From: Chitinispirillales bacterium ANBcel5
Lineage (GTDB): Bacteria; Fibrobacterota; Chitinivibrionia; Chitinivibrionales; Chitinispirillaceae
Assembly (NCBI GenBank): GCA_029688955.1
Contig: JARUKZ010000016.1
Coordinates: 35,102-99,101, forward strand
Reading direction: 5' to 3'
Length of the DNA stretch: 64,000 nt
The notes beneath the pieces were generated by a model. That model was not told where the DNA came from. It worked only from the letters and a program-made list of their open reading frames with translations, and searched no databases. Below are positions 16,888 to 25,418 of this stretch, piece by piece; position 1 is the stretch's first letter; each line of letters opens with the position of its first letter. The position numbers and the translations under genes were made by a program.

Positions 16888-18516
16888 ATGAGGTCGAGAA
16901 CATCAGAACGCCTACTGTACGGAACGAGCATTTCTCCTGGATTAGCTGAGGGAAGGGCTTTTATCTATACCGATATTTTTCTTCGGGACCATGAGCTCTA
17001 CACTATAGATACCAGTGATATAAAGGAGGAAATTAAGCGAATAGAGATGGCATTTCGGGAGGTAACAGAGGATTTAAAGGCTTCAGCTGAGAGAATTGAG
17101 CGAGAGCTAAACACACACATGGCTGCCATTTTCAGGGCTCAGATCGAAATCCTTAATGATGATGTCTTAAAAAGAGAGATCAAAAATGAGCTTGAAACAG
17201 AGCTTATCAACTCAGAACAAATCATTAAGCGAGTTTTCCGGAAGTGGGAATTACGATTTCGGCAGCTAGATGATGAGACTCTCTCCTGCAGGGCTGATGA
17301 TATAATTGATCTTGGAAGGAAGCTTTTAAGTGCTTTGACAGGGATTCAGGCCCATACTCTTGAACATTTACCTCATGGCAGTATTATCGTCGCTAAGAGG
17401 CTTTTGCCTTCCGATACGGTGTTTCTATCCCGAAAATCTACCCGTGGTGTAGTAACTGAGTTTGGGGGACCGGCTAGTCACACAGCGCTTCTTACAAAAG
17501 AAATTGGAATTCCGGCCGTTGGGAAGATAAAAGATGTAATCAGCATAATACGGCATAGAGAACTATTACTTTTAGATGGCTCTACCGGGCATCTGGTCAT
17601 TAACCCTGAGGATAAAACCAGGCGGCGGTTTCAAAAAAGGATTTATGAAAGAAGAAGTTATCTCTTAGATTCACAAAAAAACTGTTTGGGTCAATGCGTT
17701 AGTAAGGACGGACATAAGATTGAGGTGATGGCGAATGTCAGTTGCAGAAAAGATGTGGAAAGTGCCTTTAAGAACGGGGCTGATGCTATCGGTTTATTTA
17801 GGATCGAAAATATTTATCTCTCAAGAAAGCTTCCACCTTCAACACAGGAGCTTATGAAGGAGATCGAGAAAACGATTGAACCGGCCAAAGATAAACCGGT
17901 TACTATACGGCTCCTTGATGTAGGAGGGGATAAAAAACTTTCCTATTTAAACCATTCACTTGGAGAGGATTCATTTTTAGGTAGACGGGGTATTCGTTTT
18001 TTATTAGAGTTCCCGGAATTGCTTTATACTCAATTAAATGCGCTGACTGAGCTGTCCAAAGATTACAATGTAAGAATACTTGTGCCCATGGTTACTTTTT
18101 CCCAGGAAATTGCAATGATTAGAGAGATACTTGATGATCTGATGGCAAACTCATCAGATGGGAAAAAAATCCCTCTTGGAGCAATGATTGAAACTCCTGC
18201 AGCTGCTTTGTGCATTGATGATTTTCTTCCCTATGTTGATTTTCTAAGTATCGGCTCTAATGATCTTACACAGTACACTCTTGCTGTGGGACGGGAGAAC
18301 AGTTCTATAACACAGTACTTTCTTGAAGATCATCCTTCTATTATGAAGCTTTTAAGGATGGTGGTAAAAAGTGCAGGGACTATGCCGGTATCGCTTTGCG
18401 GCGAATTGGCCGGAAAGTTTGACACAATCCCTTCACTTTTAGAAAATGGACTTCGTATCCTTAGTGTTGCACCGTCACTTATTCCTCAGGTAAAACAGGT
18501 GGTTAGAGAGAGCTAA
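16888..18516 (+). CDS. ptsI: Phosphoenolpyruvate-protein phosphotransferase (PTS enzyme I)
   Basis: A 542-residue PTS enzyme I, which takes phosphate from PEP and passes it to HPr. The N-terminal MRSRTSERLLYGTSISPGLA and the helical HPr-binding region are followed by the phospho-histidine site GGPASHTALL (H198), the PEP-binding barrel with IGLFRIEN, RLLDVGGDKKL, FLGRRGIRF and IGSNDLTQYTLAV, and the acid residue C504 in LCGELAG. The usual DRGN after NDLTQYTLAV is GREN here. There is no GAF domain, so it is the PtsI rather than PtsP form. No HPr, HPr kinase or EII gene is in the window. Its stop overlaps that of the convergent nadE by three to four bases. Confidence 0.9.
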   Translation: MRSRTSERLLYGTSISPGLAEGRAFIYTDIFLRDHELYTIDTSDIKEEIKRIEMAFREVTEDLKASAERIERELNTHMAAIFRAQIEILNDDVLKREIKNELETELINSEQIIKRVFRKWELRFRQLDDETLSCRADDIIDLGRKLLSALTGIQAHTLEHLPHGSIIVAKRLLPSDTVFLSRKSTRGVVTEFGGPASHTALLTKEIGIPAVGKIKDVISIIRHRELLLLDGSTGHLVINPEDKTRRRFQKRIYERRSYLLDSQKNCLGQCVSKDGHKIEVMANVSCRKDVESAFKNGADAIGLFRIENIYLSRKLPPSTQELMKEIEKTIEPAKDKPVTIRLLDVGGDKKLSYLNHSLGEDSFLGRRGIRFLLEFPELLYTQLNALTELSKDYNVRILVPMVTFSQEIAMIREILDDLMANSSDGKKIPLGAMIETPAAALCIDDFLPYVDFLSIGSNDLTQYTLAVGRENSSITQYFLEDHPSIMKLLRMVVKSAGTMPVSLCGELAGKFDTIPSLLENGLRILSVAPSLIPQVKQVVRES

Positions 18517-19529
18517 ATAAGCTCCGGCAAATTATCTACAAGAAAAGCTTTAAGGTGACCATATCTGGTTGCTTTTCGTTTCGAATCTATATCATCATAC
18601 ACTGATCTTGCCTGCTCAACTGTTAATTCAGTGCTTTGGCAGACGCTTTTTGGGGGCAATCTGTTGTTTTTGGCCCAGAGACACAAATCCATCTTTTCGT
18701 ACGGAAGTGAAAAGTAAAACTCCTCCTGTGATTGTTCCATCGGGTAAGTATCTGTGGTTGGCAATCTGTTTACTATGGTTTGGGGTATATTTAAATACCT
18801 GCCAATCTGATAGACTTGAGATTTATAGAGGTGAGCGATAGGTTTAAAGTCTGCTGATCCATCGCCATTTTTCACAAAGAATCCCTGATCGAACTCAAGC
18901 CTGTTTGGGCTCCCGGCAACAGCATAGTGTAATCGGTCCCCATGGTAGTACTCAAGCATTTTTCTTGCACGTTGCTTAAAATTGGTAGCGGCTACAAGTT
19001 TCAAGTAGGCATCTCTATCCATGCGCGAGCTTCTTGTGCTTCCGTCGGGCATCTCTACCACCAGATGAGAAATGTTGTAGCCATTAGATCTTTTCATTAC
19101 TACTTTAAAAGGATTTGACGCTTCATACTCCGGTATTACCGAGCGAATCGCTTCGTTTTGAAATACATAGCAGCCAGAAGCTTCCAGTATAGGCGTGATA
19201 TTATGCTCTGTATATTTGATTCCTAAATCGTGTGCAACTATTTTTCCTAACGATGATGATTCGGCTGCAGAGTGGCGTTCTGGCATTAGTACACCAAAAA
19301 CACGATCAGGACCCAACGCTTTTACACAGAGTGCTGCTGTAACGCTACTGTCTATGCCGCCGGAGAGCCCTATTACAGCCCCTCTCTTTTTTAGTTCCTG
19401 GACCAATGTGTTGTTAATAAAAGAACATATTCGCTGCGTTTCAGCGTGAGCATCAATAAGAAGATCATTGTGAGATACCACTTTTCCTGATTTATTCTCA
19501 CCGCTTAGAGGTGTAGCTTCATTTAACAT
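18513..19529 (-). CDS. nadE: NAD synthase-like ammonia-dependent ligase
   Basis: A 338-residue N-type ATP pyrophosphatase of the NadE family. The PP-loop SGGIDSS is at residues 56-62; later motifs are PNRLEFDQGFFVKNGDGSAD (binding of the adenylate and substrate) and LYKSQVYQIGRYL. It is about 60 residues longer than the usual short NadE because of an insert around 115-165 (YEASNPFKVVMKR to VVEMPDGSTRSSR). I chose ATG 19529 because GGAGAG lies 5 bp upstream. It sits 23 bp behind an acyl carrier protein gene. NadE-like ligases paired with ACPs are seen in specialised biosynthetic loci, so a role in amidating another substrate is possible; plain NAD synthesis is equally possible. Confidence 0.8.
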   Translation of the reverse strand: MLNEATPLSGENKSGKVVSHNDLLIDAHAETQRICSFINNTLVQELKKRGAVIGLSGGIDSSVTAALCVKALGPDRVFGVLMPERHSAAESSSLGKIVAHDLGIKYTEHNITPILEASGCYVFQNEAIRSVIPEYEASNPFKVVMKRSNGYNISHLVVEMPDGSTRSSRMDRDAYLKLVAATNFKQRARKMLEYYHGDRLHYAVAGSPNRLEFDQGFFVKNGDGSADFKPIAHLYKSQVYQIGRYLNIPQTIVNRLPTTDTYPMEQSQEEFYFSLPYEKMDLCLWAKNNRLPPKSVCQSTELTVEQARSVYDDIDSKRKATRYGHLKAFLVDNLPELI

Positions 19530-19552
19530 AGTAACTCTCCTTCTATCAAAAA

Positions 19553-19819
19553 TCAGGCACAATTTGCTTTTTTTCTTACTATGTAGTCGGTGATTCGGTT
19601 TATGGAATCCAGGTTTTCGGGGACCAGTTCTGCATCTTCCACAGAGATACCAAAATTACTTTGAATAAAATTTACCATTTCAAGCACGCCAGTAGAATCG
19701 ATGATCCCTTTTTCAAGAAATGAATCGTCATCATTAAATTTAACCAAATTTGATCCCATAAGAAAGTTATTATTTATAAATCCTACTATTTCTGTTTTTA
19801 TGGTAGTGTTTTCATGCAT
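19553..19819 (-). CDS. Acyl carrier protein
   Basis: An 88-residue carrier protein. The 4'-phosphopantetheine attachment serine is S42 in GIIDSTGVLEMV, where DST replaces the DSL of the fatty-acid ACP. Helix II and the acidic ISVEDAELVPENLDS segment are typical of stand-alone ACPs in sugar or secondary-metabolite pathways. ATG 19819 has AAGGAG 9 bp upstream and fits the domain; a longer start further upstream is not needed. It is cotranscribed with the nadE-like gene. No adenylation enzyme, ketosynthase or acyltransferase is nearby, so the acyl partner is unknown. Confidence 0.85.
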   Translation of the reverse strand: MHENTTIKTEIVGFINNNFLMGSNLVKFNDDDSFLEKGIIDSTGVLEMVNFIQSNFGISVEDAELVPENLDSINRITDYIVRKKANCA

Positions 19820-20052
19820 ACCTAATCGCTCCTTAATAGGTGTTATGTATTGATATTTCTCCAATAAAAACATTCAAATCATATGCCATCTTAAAGCTGG
19901 ATAATAATGTAGAGCATATAGCAGTATAAAGACCGTCCAAAAAAAACTTGTTACAATGGCCAAAGATTAGCATGGAATGGAGATTGCTTAAAATTCAGTA
20001 AGAAATCAGCTTTGAAACAAGATACACAAAACACAATGTGGAGCACTGCTTT

Positions 20053-22038
20053 ATGGAAAATGAGGGTAGAAAGCGGGCTATAATTGAAAATGTAAGACCG
20101 AGGGTGGATGAAGGAAAGTTTGCTATAAAGAGGGTTGAAGGTGAAGACGTTACTGTATGGGCAGATTGTTTTGCTGATGGGCATGAGATTGTAGATGCAA
20201 GAGTATTGTATAAAAATGTGTCTGAAACTAAATGGAACAAAGCGCCCATGCGATTTATTGATAACGACAGATGGATGGGGCACTTTAGGGTAGAACGTTT
20301 AGGTACTTATAGATATACAGTAGAGGCGTGGGTAGATCATTTTCTTTCCTGGAGAGATGGGTTAGAAAAAAAATTTAAAGCTCAGACTGAAAAGGATGTT
20401 GATTATGTGGTAGGTTTGAATTTTCTCAGATCAACACTACAAAAAATAGGAAATCTCGAGCAGAAAATTGAGTTGGAGGAACTAATCGAAAAGATATCCA
20501 GTCAAAAAGACAGGCAAAAACGTTTTGAGATTGTAACTGGTGAACGGCTCTTTCAACTTATGAAAGCTAACCCGGATACTGAACTGTCGGTAACCTATTC
20601 GCCGGAGCTGGAAATTACTGTAGAGCGCCAAAAGGCGCTATTTAGCTCATGGTATGAGTTTTTTCCCAGATCGTGTTCCACTAAGGATGAGGTGCATGGA
20701 ACACTGCAGGATTGTCGAAACTTGTTACCCTACATATCACAAATGGGCTTTGATGTGGTATATCTTCCACCAATTCATCCTATAGGAGAACTTAATCGTA
20801 AAGGTAAAAACAACTCCACCGTTGCAACATCCCAGGATCCGGGTAGTCCCTGGGCTATTGGATCCAGGTTTGGGGGGCATAAATCTATTCAGCCTGAACT
20901 TGGCAGTATTGAGGATTTTACCCTTTTCATCAAGGATGCAGCTTCATTTGGTCTTGAAGTGGCATTAGACATAGCTTTTCAATGCGCACCGGATCATCCC
21001 TATGTAATAGATCATCCAGAGTGGTTTTCAGTTAGGCCTGATGGATCGATTCAGTATGCAGAAAATCCACCCAAAAAATATGAAGATATTGTACCGTTTA
21101 ATTTCGAAACACCAAAGTGGCAATCACTATGGAATGAACTTAAGGGAGTGGTTGAATTCTGGGTTGATAAGGGTGTGAAAATCTTTAGAGTGGATAACCC
21201 CCATACAAAACCTTTTCCTTTTTGGGAGTGGCTGATAAGAGAGATTAAAGAAGTGTATCCCGAAACGATTTTTCTCTCAGAGGCTTTTACCCGTCCTAAG
21301 ATTATGTATAGACTTGCTAAGTTAGGTTTCAGTCAGTCCTATACCTATTTTACCTGGAGGAATACAAAGCGGGAACTGATCGATTATATGGAGGAATTAA
21401 CTAAAAGCAATGTGTCTGAATTTTTTAGGCCTAATTTCTGGCCAAACACTCCTGATATTCTTCCTGAAGTGCTCCAGTTTGGGGGAGAGAATGCTTTTGC
21501 TTTGCGACTAATCCTTGCTGCCACTCTGTCTTCAAATTATGGTATCTATGGACCAGCGTATGAACAGTGTGTATCAGAAGCGGTAGCTGGTAAGGAGGAG
21601 TATCTTAATAGTGAGAAATATCAGATATATACCTGGGATTTGTCTCGGGGTGATAAGATGAGAAGCTTAATTGAGAAGGTTAATAAGATAAGGAATGAAA
21701 ATAATGCTTTTAAACAAACTTCAAATACCAGATTCTATAGAATAGATAATGAATACCTTCTGTTTTACGGAAAATTCACTGCGGATCTCTCAGAGGCCTT
21801 TTTAGTTGTTGTAAATTTAGATCCGTTTCATGAACAAGGGGGTAAAATATATGTACCTCTTTTAGAGCTTGGAATAGAAAGTGGTCAGGCATATCTTTTA
21901 GAAGATTTACTCAGTGGAGAGAAGTTTGTGTGGCATGATATGGAAAACTATGTAAGTTTAAGTCCACACAAAACCCCTGCCTACATTTTTAAGCTTAAGA
22001 GAAAAGTGAGAAAAGAATCAGATTTTGATTATTATTAA
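20053..22038 (+). CDS. glgE: Alpha-1,4-glucan:maltose-1-phosphate maltosyltransferase GlgE
   Basis: A 661-residue GH13_3 enzyme that transfers maltosyl units from maltose-1-phosphate to the non-reducing end of alpha-1,4-glucan. The N-terminal beta domain (DUF3416) runs to about 120, an inserted helical region follows, and the catalytic barrel from about 190 shows the nucleophile D381 in FRVDNPHTKP, acid/base E410 in FLSEAF, and D468 in WPNTPD. These match the spacing of the characterised mycobacterial GlgE. ATG 20053 is supported by a GGAG 9 bp upstream; a GTG at 20038 is an alternative. It is the first gene of a tight operon with treS-mak (19-bp gap) and treZ (25-bp gap). Confidence 0.96.
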   Translation: MENEGRKRAIIENVRPRVDEGKFAIKRVEGEDVTVWADCFADGHEIVDARVLYKNVSETKWNKAPMRFIDNDRWMGHFRVERLGTYRYTVEAWVDHFLSWRDGLEKKFKAQTEKDVDYVVGLNFLRSTLQKIGNLEQKIELEELIEKISSQKDRQKRFEIVTGERLFQLMKANPDTELSVTYSPELEITVERQKALFSSWYEFFPRSCSTKDEVHGTLQDCRNLLPYISQMGFDVVYLPPIHPIGELNRKGKNNSTVATSQDPGSPWAIGSRFGGHKSIQPELGSIEDFTLFIKDAASFGLEVALDIAFQCAPDHPYVIDHPEWFSVRPDGSIQYAENPPKKYEDIVPFNFETPKWQSLWNELKGVVEFWVDKGVKIFRVDNPHTKPFPFWEWLIREIKEVYPETIFLSEAFTRPKIMYRLAKLGFSQSYTYFTWRNTKRELIDYMEELTKSNVSEFFRPNFWPNTPDILPEVLQFGGENAFALRLILAATLSSNYGIYGPAYEQCVSEAVAGKEEYLNSEKYQIYTWDLSRGDKMRSLIEKVNKIRNENNAFKQTSNTRFYRIDNEYLLFYGKFTADLSEAFLVVVNLDPFHEQGGKIYVPLLELGIESGQAYLLEDLLSGEKFVWHDMENYVSLSPHKTPAYIFKLKRKVRKESDFDYY

Positions 22039-22057
22039 AAAATAGGGAGTATAGAGT

Positions 22058-25000
22058 TTGGCTACGACCGAAAACAATAATCAAGAGATACCCTTATGGT
22101 ATAAGGATGCGATTATCTATGAGGTTCATGTTCGTGCCTTTGGCGATAGTAATAGTGATGGGATTGGAGATTTTAAGGGACTTACTGAAAAACTCGATTA
22201 CCTACAGAGTTTAGGGATAAATGCCATTTGGCTACTCCCTTTTTATCCCTCGCCGTTGCGTGATGATGGATATGATATCTCTGATTATTTTAATATAAAC
22301 TCCGATTACGGTACATTACGTGACTTTAGGGACTTTTTGAGGGCTGCGCATAAAAGGGGTATTAGGGTAATAGCTGAGTTGGTTTTAAATCATACATCAT
22401 CGGATCATAGTTGGTTTCAAAAGGCAAGGCGAGCGTCCCCTAAGTCAAAAACACGTGATGTTTATGTATGGAGCCAAACGGCTGAAAAATATAGGGATGC
22501 AAGAATTATATTTCATGACTTTGAACAATCAAACTGGTCATGGGATCATGTGGCACATGCTTATTACTGGCATAGATTCTATGCACATCAGCCCGATTTG
22601 AACTTCGATAACCCCCAGGTTCATAAGATGCTCTTTAGGGCAATTGATTTCTGGTTTTCTCTTGGGGTAGATGGGCTTCGGTTGGATGCAGTTCCCTATC
22701 TTTATGAGAGGGAAGGGACAAACTGTGAGAATTTAAAAGAGACCCATGATTTTCTGAAAAAACTCAGGGCGCATGTTGATGAGCGCTATGAGGATAAAAT
22801 GCTTCTTGCTGAGGCTAACCAGTGGCCTGAAGATGCTGTTGAATATTTTGGTGAAGGTGAGGAGTGTCATATGGCTTTTCACTTTCCACTTATGCCAAGA
22901 ATGTTTATGGCTATTCAAATGGAAGATAATTTCCCTATCATAGACATTCTTCGATCCACTCCGGATATTCCTTCAAACTGTCAGTGGGCTCTTTTTCTAA
23001 GAAATCATGATGAGCTTACCCTCGAAATGGTTACTGATGAGGAGAGGGACTATATGTATCGTGTGTATGCACAAGATACACGTGCAAAAATAAATCTCGG
23101 TATACGCAGAAGACTTGCCCCTCTACTTACTAATGATCGCAGAAAAATCGAGCTTATGAATATCCTCCTGTTCTCTCTTCCGGGTACTCCTATTATCTAC
23201 TACGGCGATGAAATAGGAATGGGGGATAATTATTACCTGGGTGACAGAAATGGAGTTAGAACACCAATGCAATGGGGGCCCGATCGTAATGGAGGGTTTT
23301 CTAAAGCTAATCCACACAGACTATATCTCCCTGTAATCATAGATCCAGAATATCATTACGAGGCAATAAACGTACAAAACCAGGAATCCAGTTACTCATC
23401 CTTGCTGTGGTGGATGCGGGGTTTGATTTCCATGCGAAAAAAATTTAAAGCTTTCAGCAGGGGGGAAATTAAAATCATCCCCGGTGATAATCCTAAAATC
23501 CTCTCCTTTATAAGAGAATATCAGGATGAAACGGTTTTGGTTGTTGTATCACTTTCAAGATTCAGTCAACTTATACATCTGGATATGCCGGAGTATGCAG
23601 GGTATATTCCGGAGGAGGTGTTTGGAAGAAACACATTCCCTATAGTAAAAGAGACGCCGTATATGCTTACTATGGGACCCTATGACTATTACTGGTTGAT
23701 GTTAAGAAAAAGTCCGGAAACTGTTGGAGTTGAAGACAGGGTTAAAGTCCTGCATACTAAAAAGAAGTGGGAGGAGATATTTTCTGGGTCTAACCGTGTA
23801 GAACTTGAGGAGCGGGTTTTACCTGAGTATTTGATGCGTAGCAGGTGGTTTGGAGCAAAAAGCAGAAGAATTAATGATATAAAGATTGTGGAAGATACAA
23901 GGGTGAGTGATGGGCCGTGGACATGTAGATTTACGATTATAAAAGTAAGCTATAGTCATGGTTCTGATGAGTATTATCTTCTCCCTCTTTCTTATGTGCC
24001 CAAACCGATGACTGGTGGCATTCAGGAAGAGTTTCCTCAATCAATAATAGCTGATATACATGTAGATAAAGAAGAGGGAATATTGTATGATGGTACCTAT
24101 GATGAAAGAATACATAAACTTCTGTTTACTATAATTAAAAACAGGAGAAAATTAAGAGGGACTTTTGGTGATTTTGTAGGTGTACCTTCAAGGGAGCTTA
24201 AGAACCTGCTTAGTGGAAAACATCAGCCTATTCCTTCCAGACCGCTAAAAGTAGAGCAAAGCAACACTGCGATTCTATATGATGAGATATTGTTCCTTAA
24301 ACTATACAGAAGACTCGAAGAGGGCGTTAATCCCGAACTTGAGGTATTACGGTTTCTTGGTACAAAAACTTCATTTCTTAATATCCCGCCTTACGCGGGG
24401 GCTCTTGAATATAGAACCGATAAACAGGAACCTCTTACAATTTCGATAATGCAGGGATATGTGGAAAACAGTGGCAATGCCTGGACCTATGCTTCAGGTG
24501 TTGTTACAACATACTTTGAACAGTTACTTGCTTCTTCAAAATCTCTTCCCAATTTACCTTCAACCTATCCATCACTTTTTGACATTAACCTTTCCTCGTT
24601 GCCTGAACATTTCAGGGAACTGAGTGAGGAGTTATTCTTTGAGATGGTAGCACTTCTTGGAAAGCGGACCGCAGAGCTTCATGTAGCGTTATCTGAGGCA
24701 GTGGATGAGCCTGCGTTTAACCCCGAACCATTCTCACTTTTATATCAACGATCTGTTTACCAGGCCCTTCAAGCTCTTGTTCAAAAGACCTTTAGAACAC
24801 TTGAAAAAGCGGTGAAAAAGATGTCTTCACCAATAAAAGAAGAAGCTCTTGGAGTGATGAAACATGAGCGTCAGATCCTCGAGGTGATGAGAAAGATAGC
24901 ATACAAAAAGATTGCATCCGAAAAGATCAGAATTCATGGTGATTACCATCTTGGACAAGTTCTTTTTACTGGTAAAGATTTTATAATTATGGATTTTGAA

Positions 25001-25393
25001 GGGGAGCCGACCCGTGCCCTAAGTGAGAGAAAACTTAAACGTTCTCCATTTAGAGATATTGCCGGTATGCTGAGGTCATTTCATTATGTAGCTTACAGCA
25101 CTCTCTTTCATGAATCATCATTCAGGGCACAGGATATAGAGTTTCTTGAACAATGGATTGAACCCTGGTATCATTATATTAGTGGCGTATACTTGACCAG
25201 TTACCTTGAAAATACTAAGAATTGCTCATTTATTCCTGATAACACAAATGATGTATTTACACTTCTTAGAACATTTCTTCTGGACAAAGCCATTTACGAA
25301 CTCGGTTATGAGATAAATAACCGGCCAGAGTGGATAACAATTCCTATAAGAGGTATTAAAAATATACTCAAGGAATCAGGAAAATTACATTAA
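22058..25393 (+). CDS. treS: Trehalose synthase-maltokinase fusion (TreS-Mak/Pep2)
   Basis: A 1111-residue two-enzyme fusion. Residues 1-560 are a GH13_16 trehalose synthase that interconverts trehalose and maltose: nucleophile D210 in GLRLDAVPYL, acid/base E252 in LLAEANQWPED, and D318 in LRNHDELTLE. Residues about 590-1110 are maltokinase, an aminoglycoside-phosphotransferase-fold kinase: catalytic loop HGDYHLGQ at 960-967 and metal-binding DFEGEP from 979. The product, maltose-1-phosphate, is the substrate of GlgE encoded just upstream. A TTG start at 22058 follows AGGGAG; it is in frame with the conserved start of the family (PLWYKDAIIYEVHVR). The fusion is common in bacteria with the GlgE pathway. 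Confidence 0.96.
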   Translation: MATTENNNQEIPLWYKDAIIYEVHVRAFGDSNSDGIGDFKGLTEKLDYLQSLGINAIWLLPFYPSPLRDDGYDISDYFNINSDYGTLRDFRDFLRAAHKRGIRVIAELVLNHTSSDHSWFQKARRASPKSKTRDVYVWSQTAEKYRDARIIFHDFEQSNWSWDHVAHAYYWHRFYAHQPDLNFDNPQVHKMLFRAIDFWFSLGVDGLRLDAVPYLYEREGTNCENLKETHDFLKKLRAHVDERYEDKMLLAEANQWPEDAVEYFGEGEECHMAFHFPLMPRMFMAIQMEDNFPIIDILRSTPDIPSNCQWALFLRNHDELTLEMVTDEERDYMYRVYAQDTRAKINLGIRRRLAPLLTNDRRKIELMNILLFSLPGTPIIYYGDEIGMGDNYYLGDRNGVRTPMQWGPDRNGGFSKANPHRLYLPVIIDPEYHYEAINVQNQESSYSSLLWWMRGLISMRKKFKAFSRGEIKIIPGDNPKILSFIREYQDETVLVVVSLSRFSQLIHLDMPEYAGYIPEEVFGRNTFPIVKETPYMLTMGPYDYYWLMLRKSPETVGVEDRVKVLHTKKKWEEIFSGSNRVELEERVLPEYLMRSRWFGAKSRRINDIKIVEDTRVSDGPWTCRFTIIKVSYSHGSDEYYLLPLSYVPKPMTGGIQEEFPQSIIADIHVDKEEGILYDGTYDERIHKLLFTIIKNRRKLRGTFGDFVGVPSRELKNLLSGKHQPIPSRPLKVEQSNTAILYDEILFLKLYRRLEEGVNPELEVLRFLGTKTSFLNIPPYAGALEYRTDKQEPLTISIMQGYVENSGNAWTYASGVVTTYFEQLLASSKSLPNLPSTYPSLFDINLSSLPEHFRELSEELFFEMVALLGKRTAELHVALSEAVDEPAFNPEPFSLLYQRSVYQALQALVQKTFRTLEKAVKKMSSPIKEEALGVMKHERQILEVMRKIAYKKIASEKIRIHGDYHLGQVLFTGKDFIIMDFEGEPTRALSERKLKRSPFRDIAGMLRSFHYVAYSTLFHESSFRAQDIEFLEQWIEPWYHYISGVYLTSYLENTKNCSFIPDNTNDVFTLLRTFLLDKAIYELGYEINNRPEWITIPIRGIKNILKESGKLH

Positions 25394-25418
25394 ATTAAGA
25401 ATACTTTGGGGGTTATGC

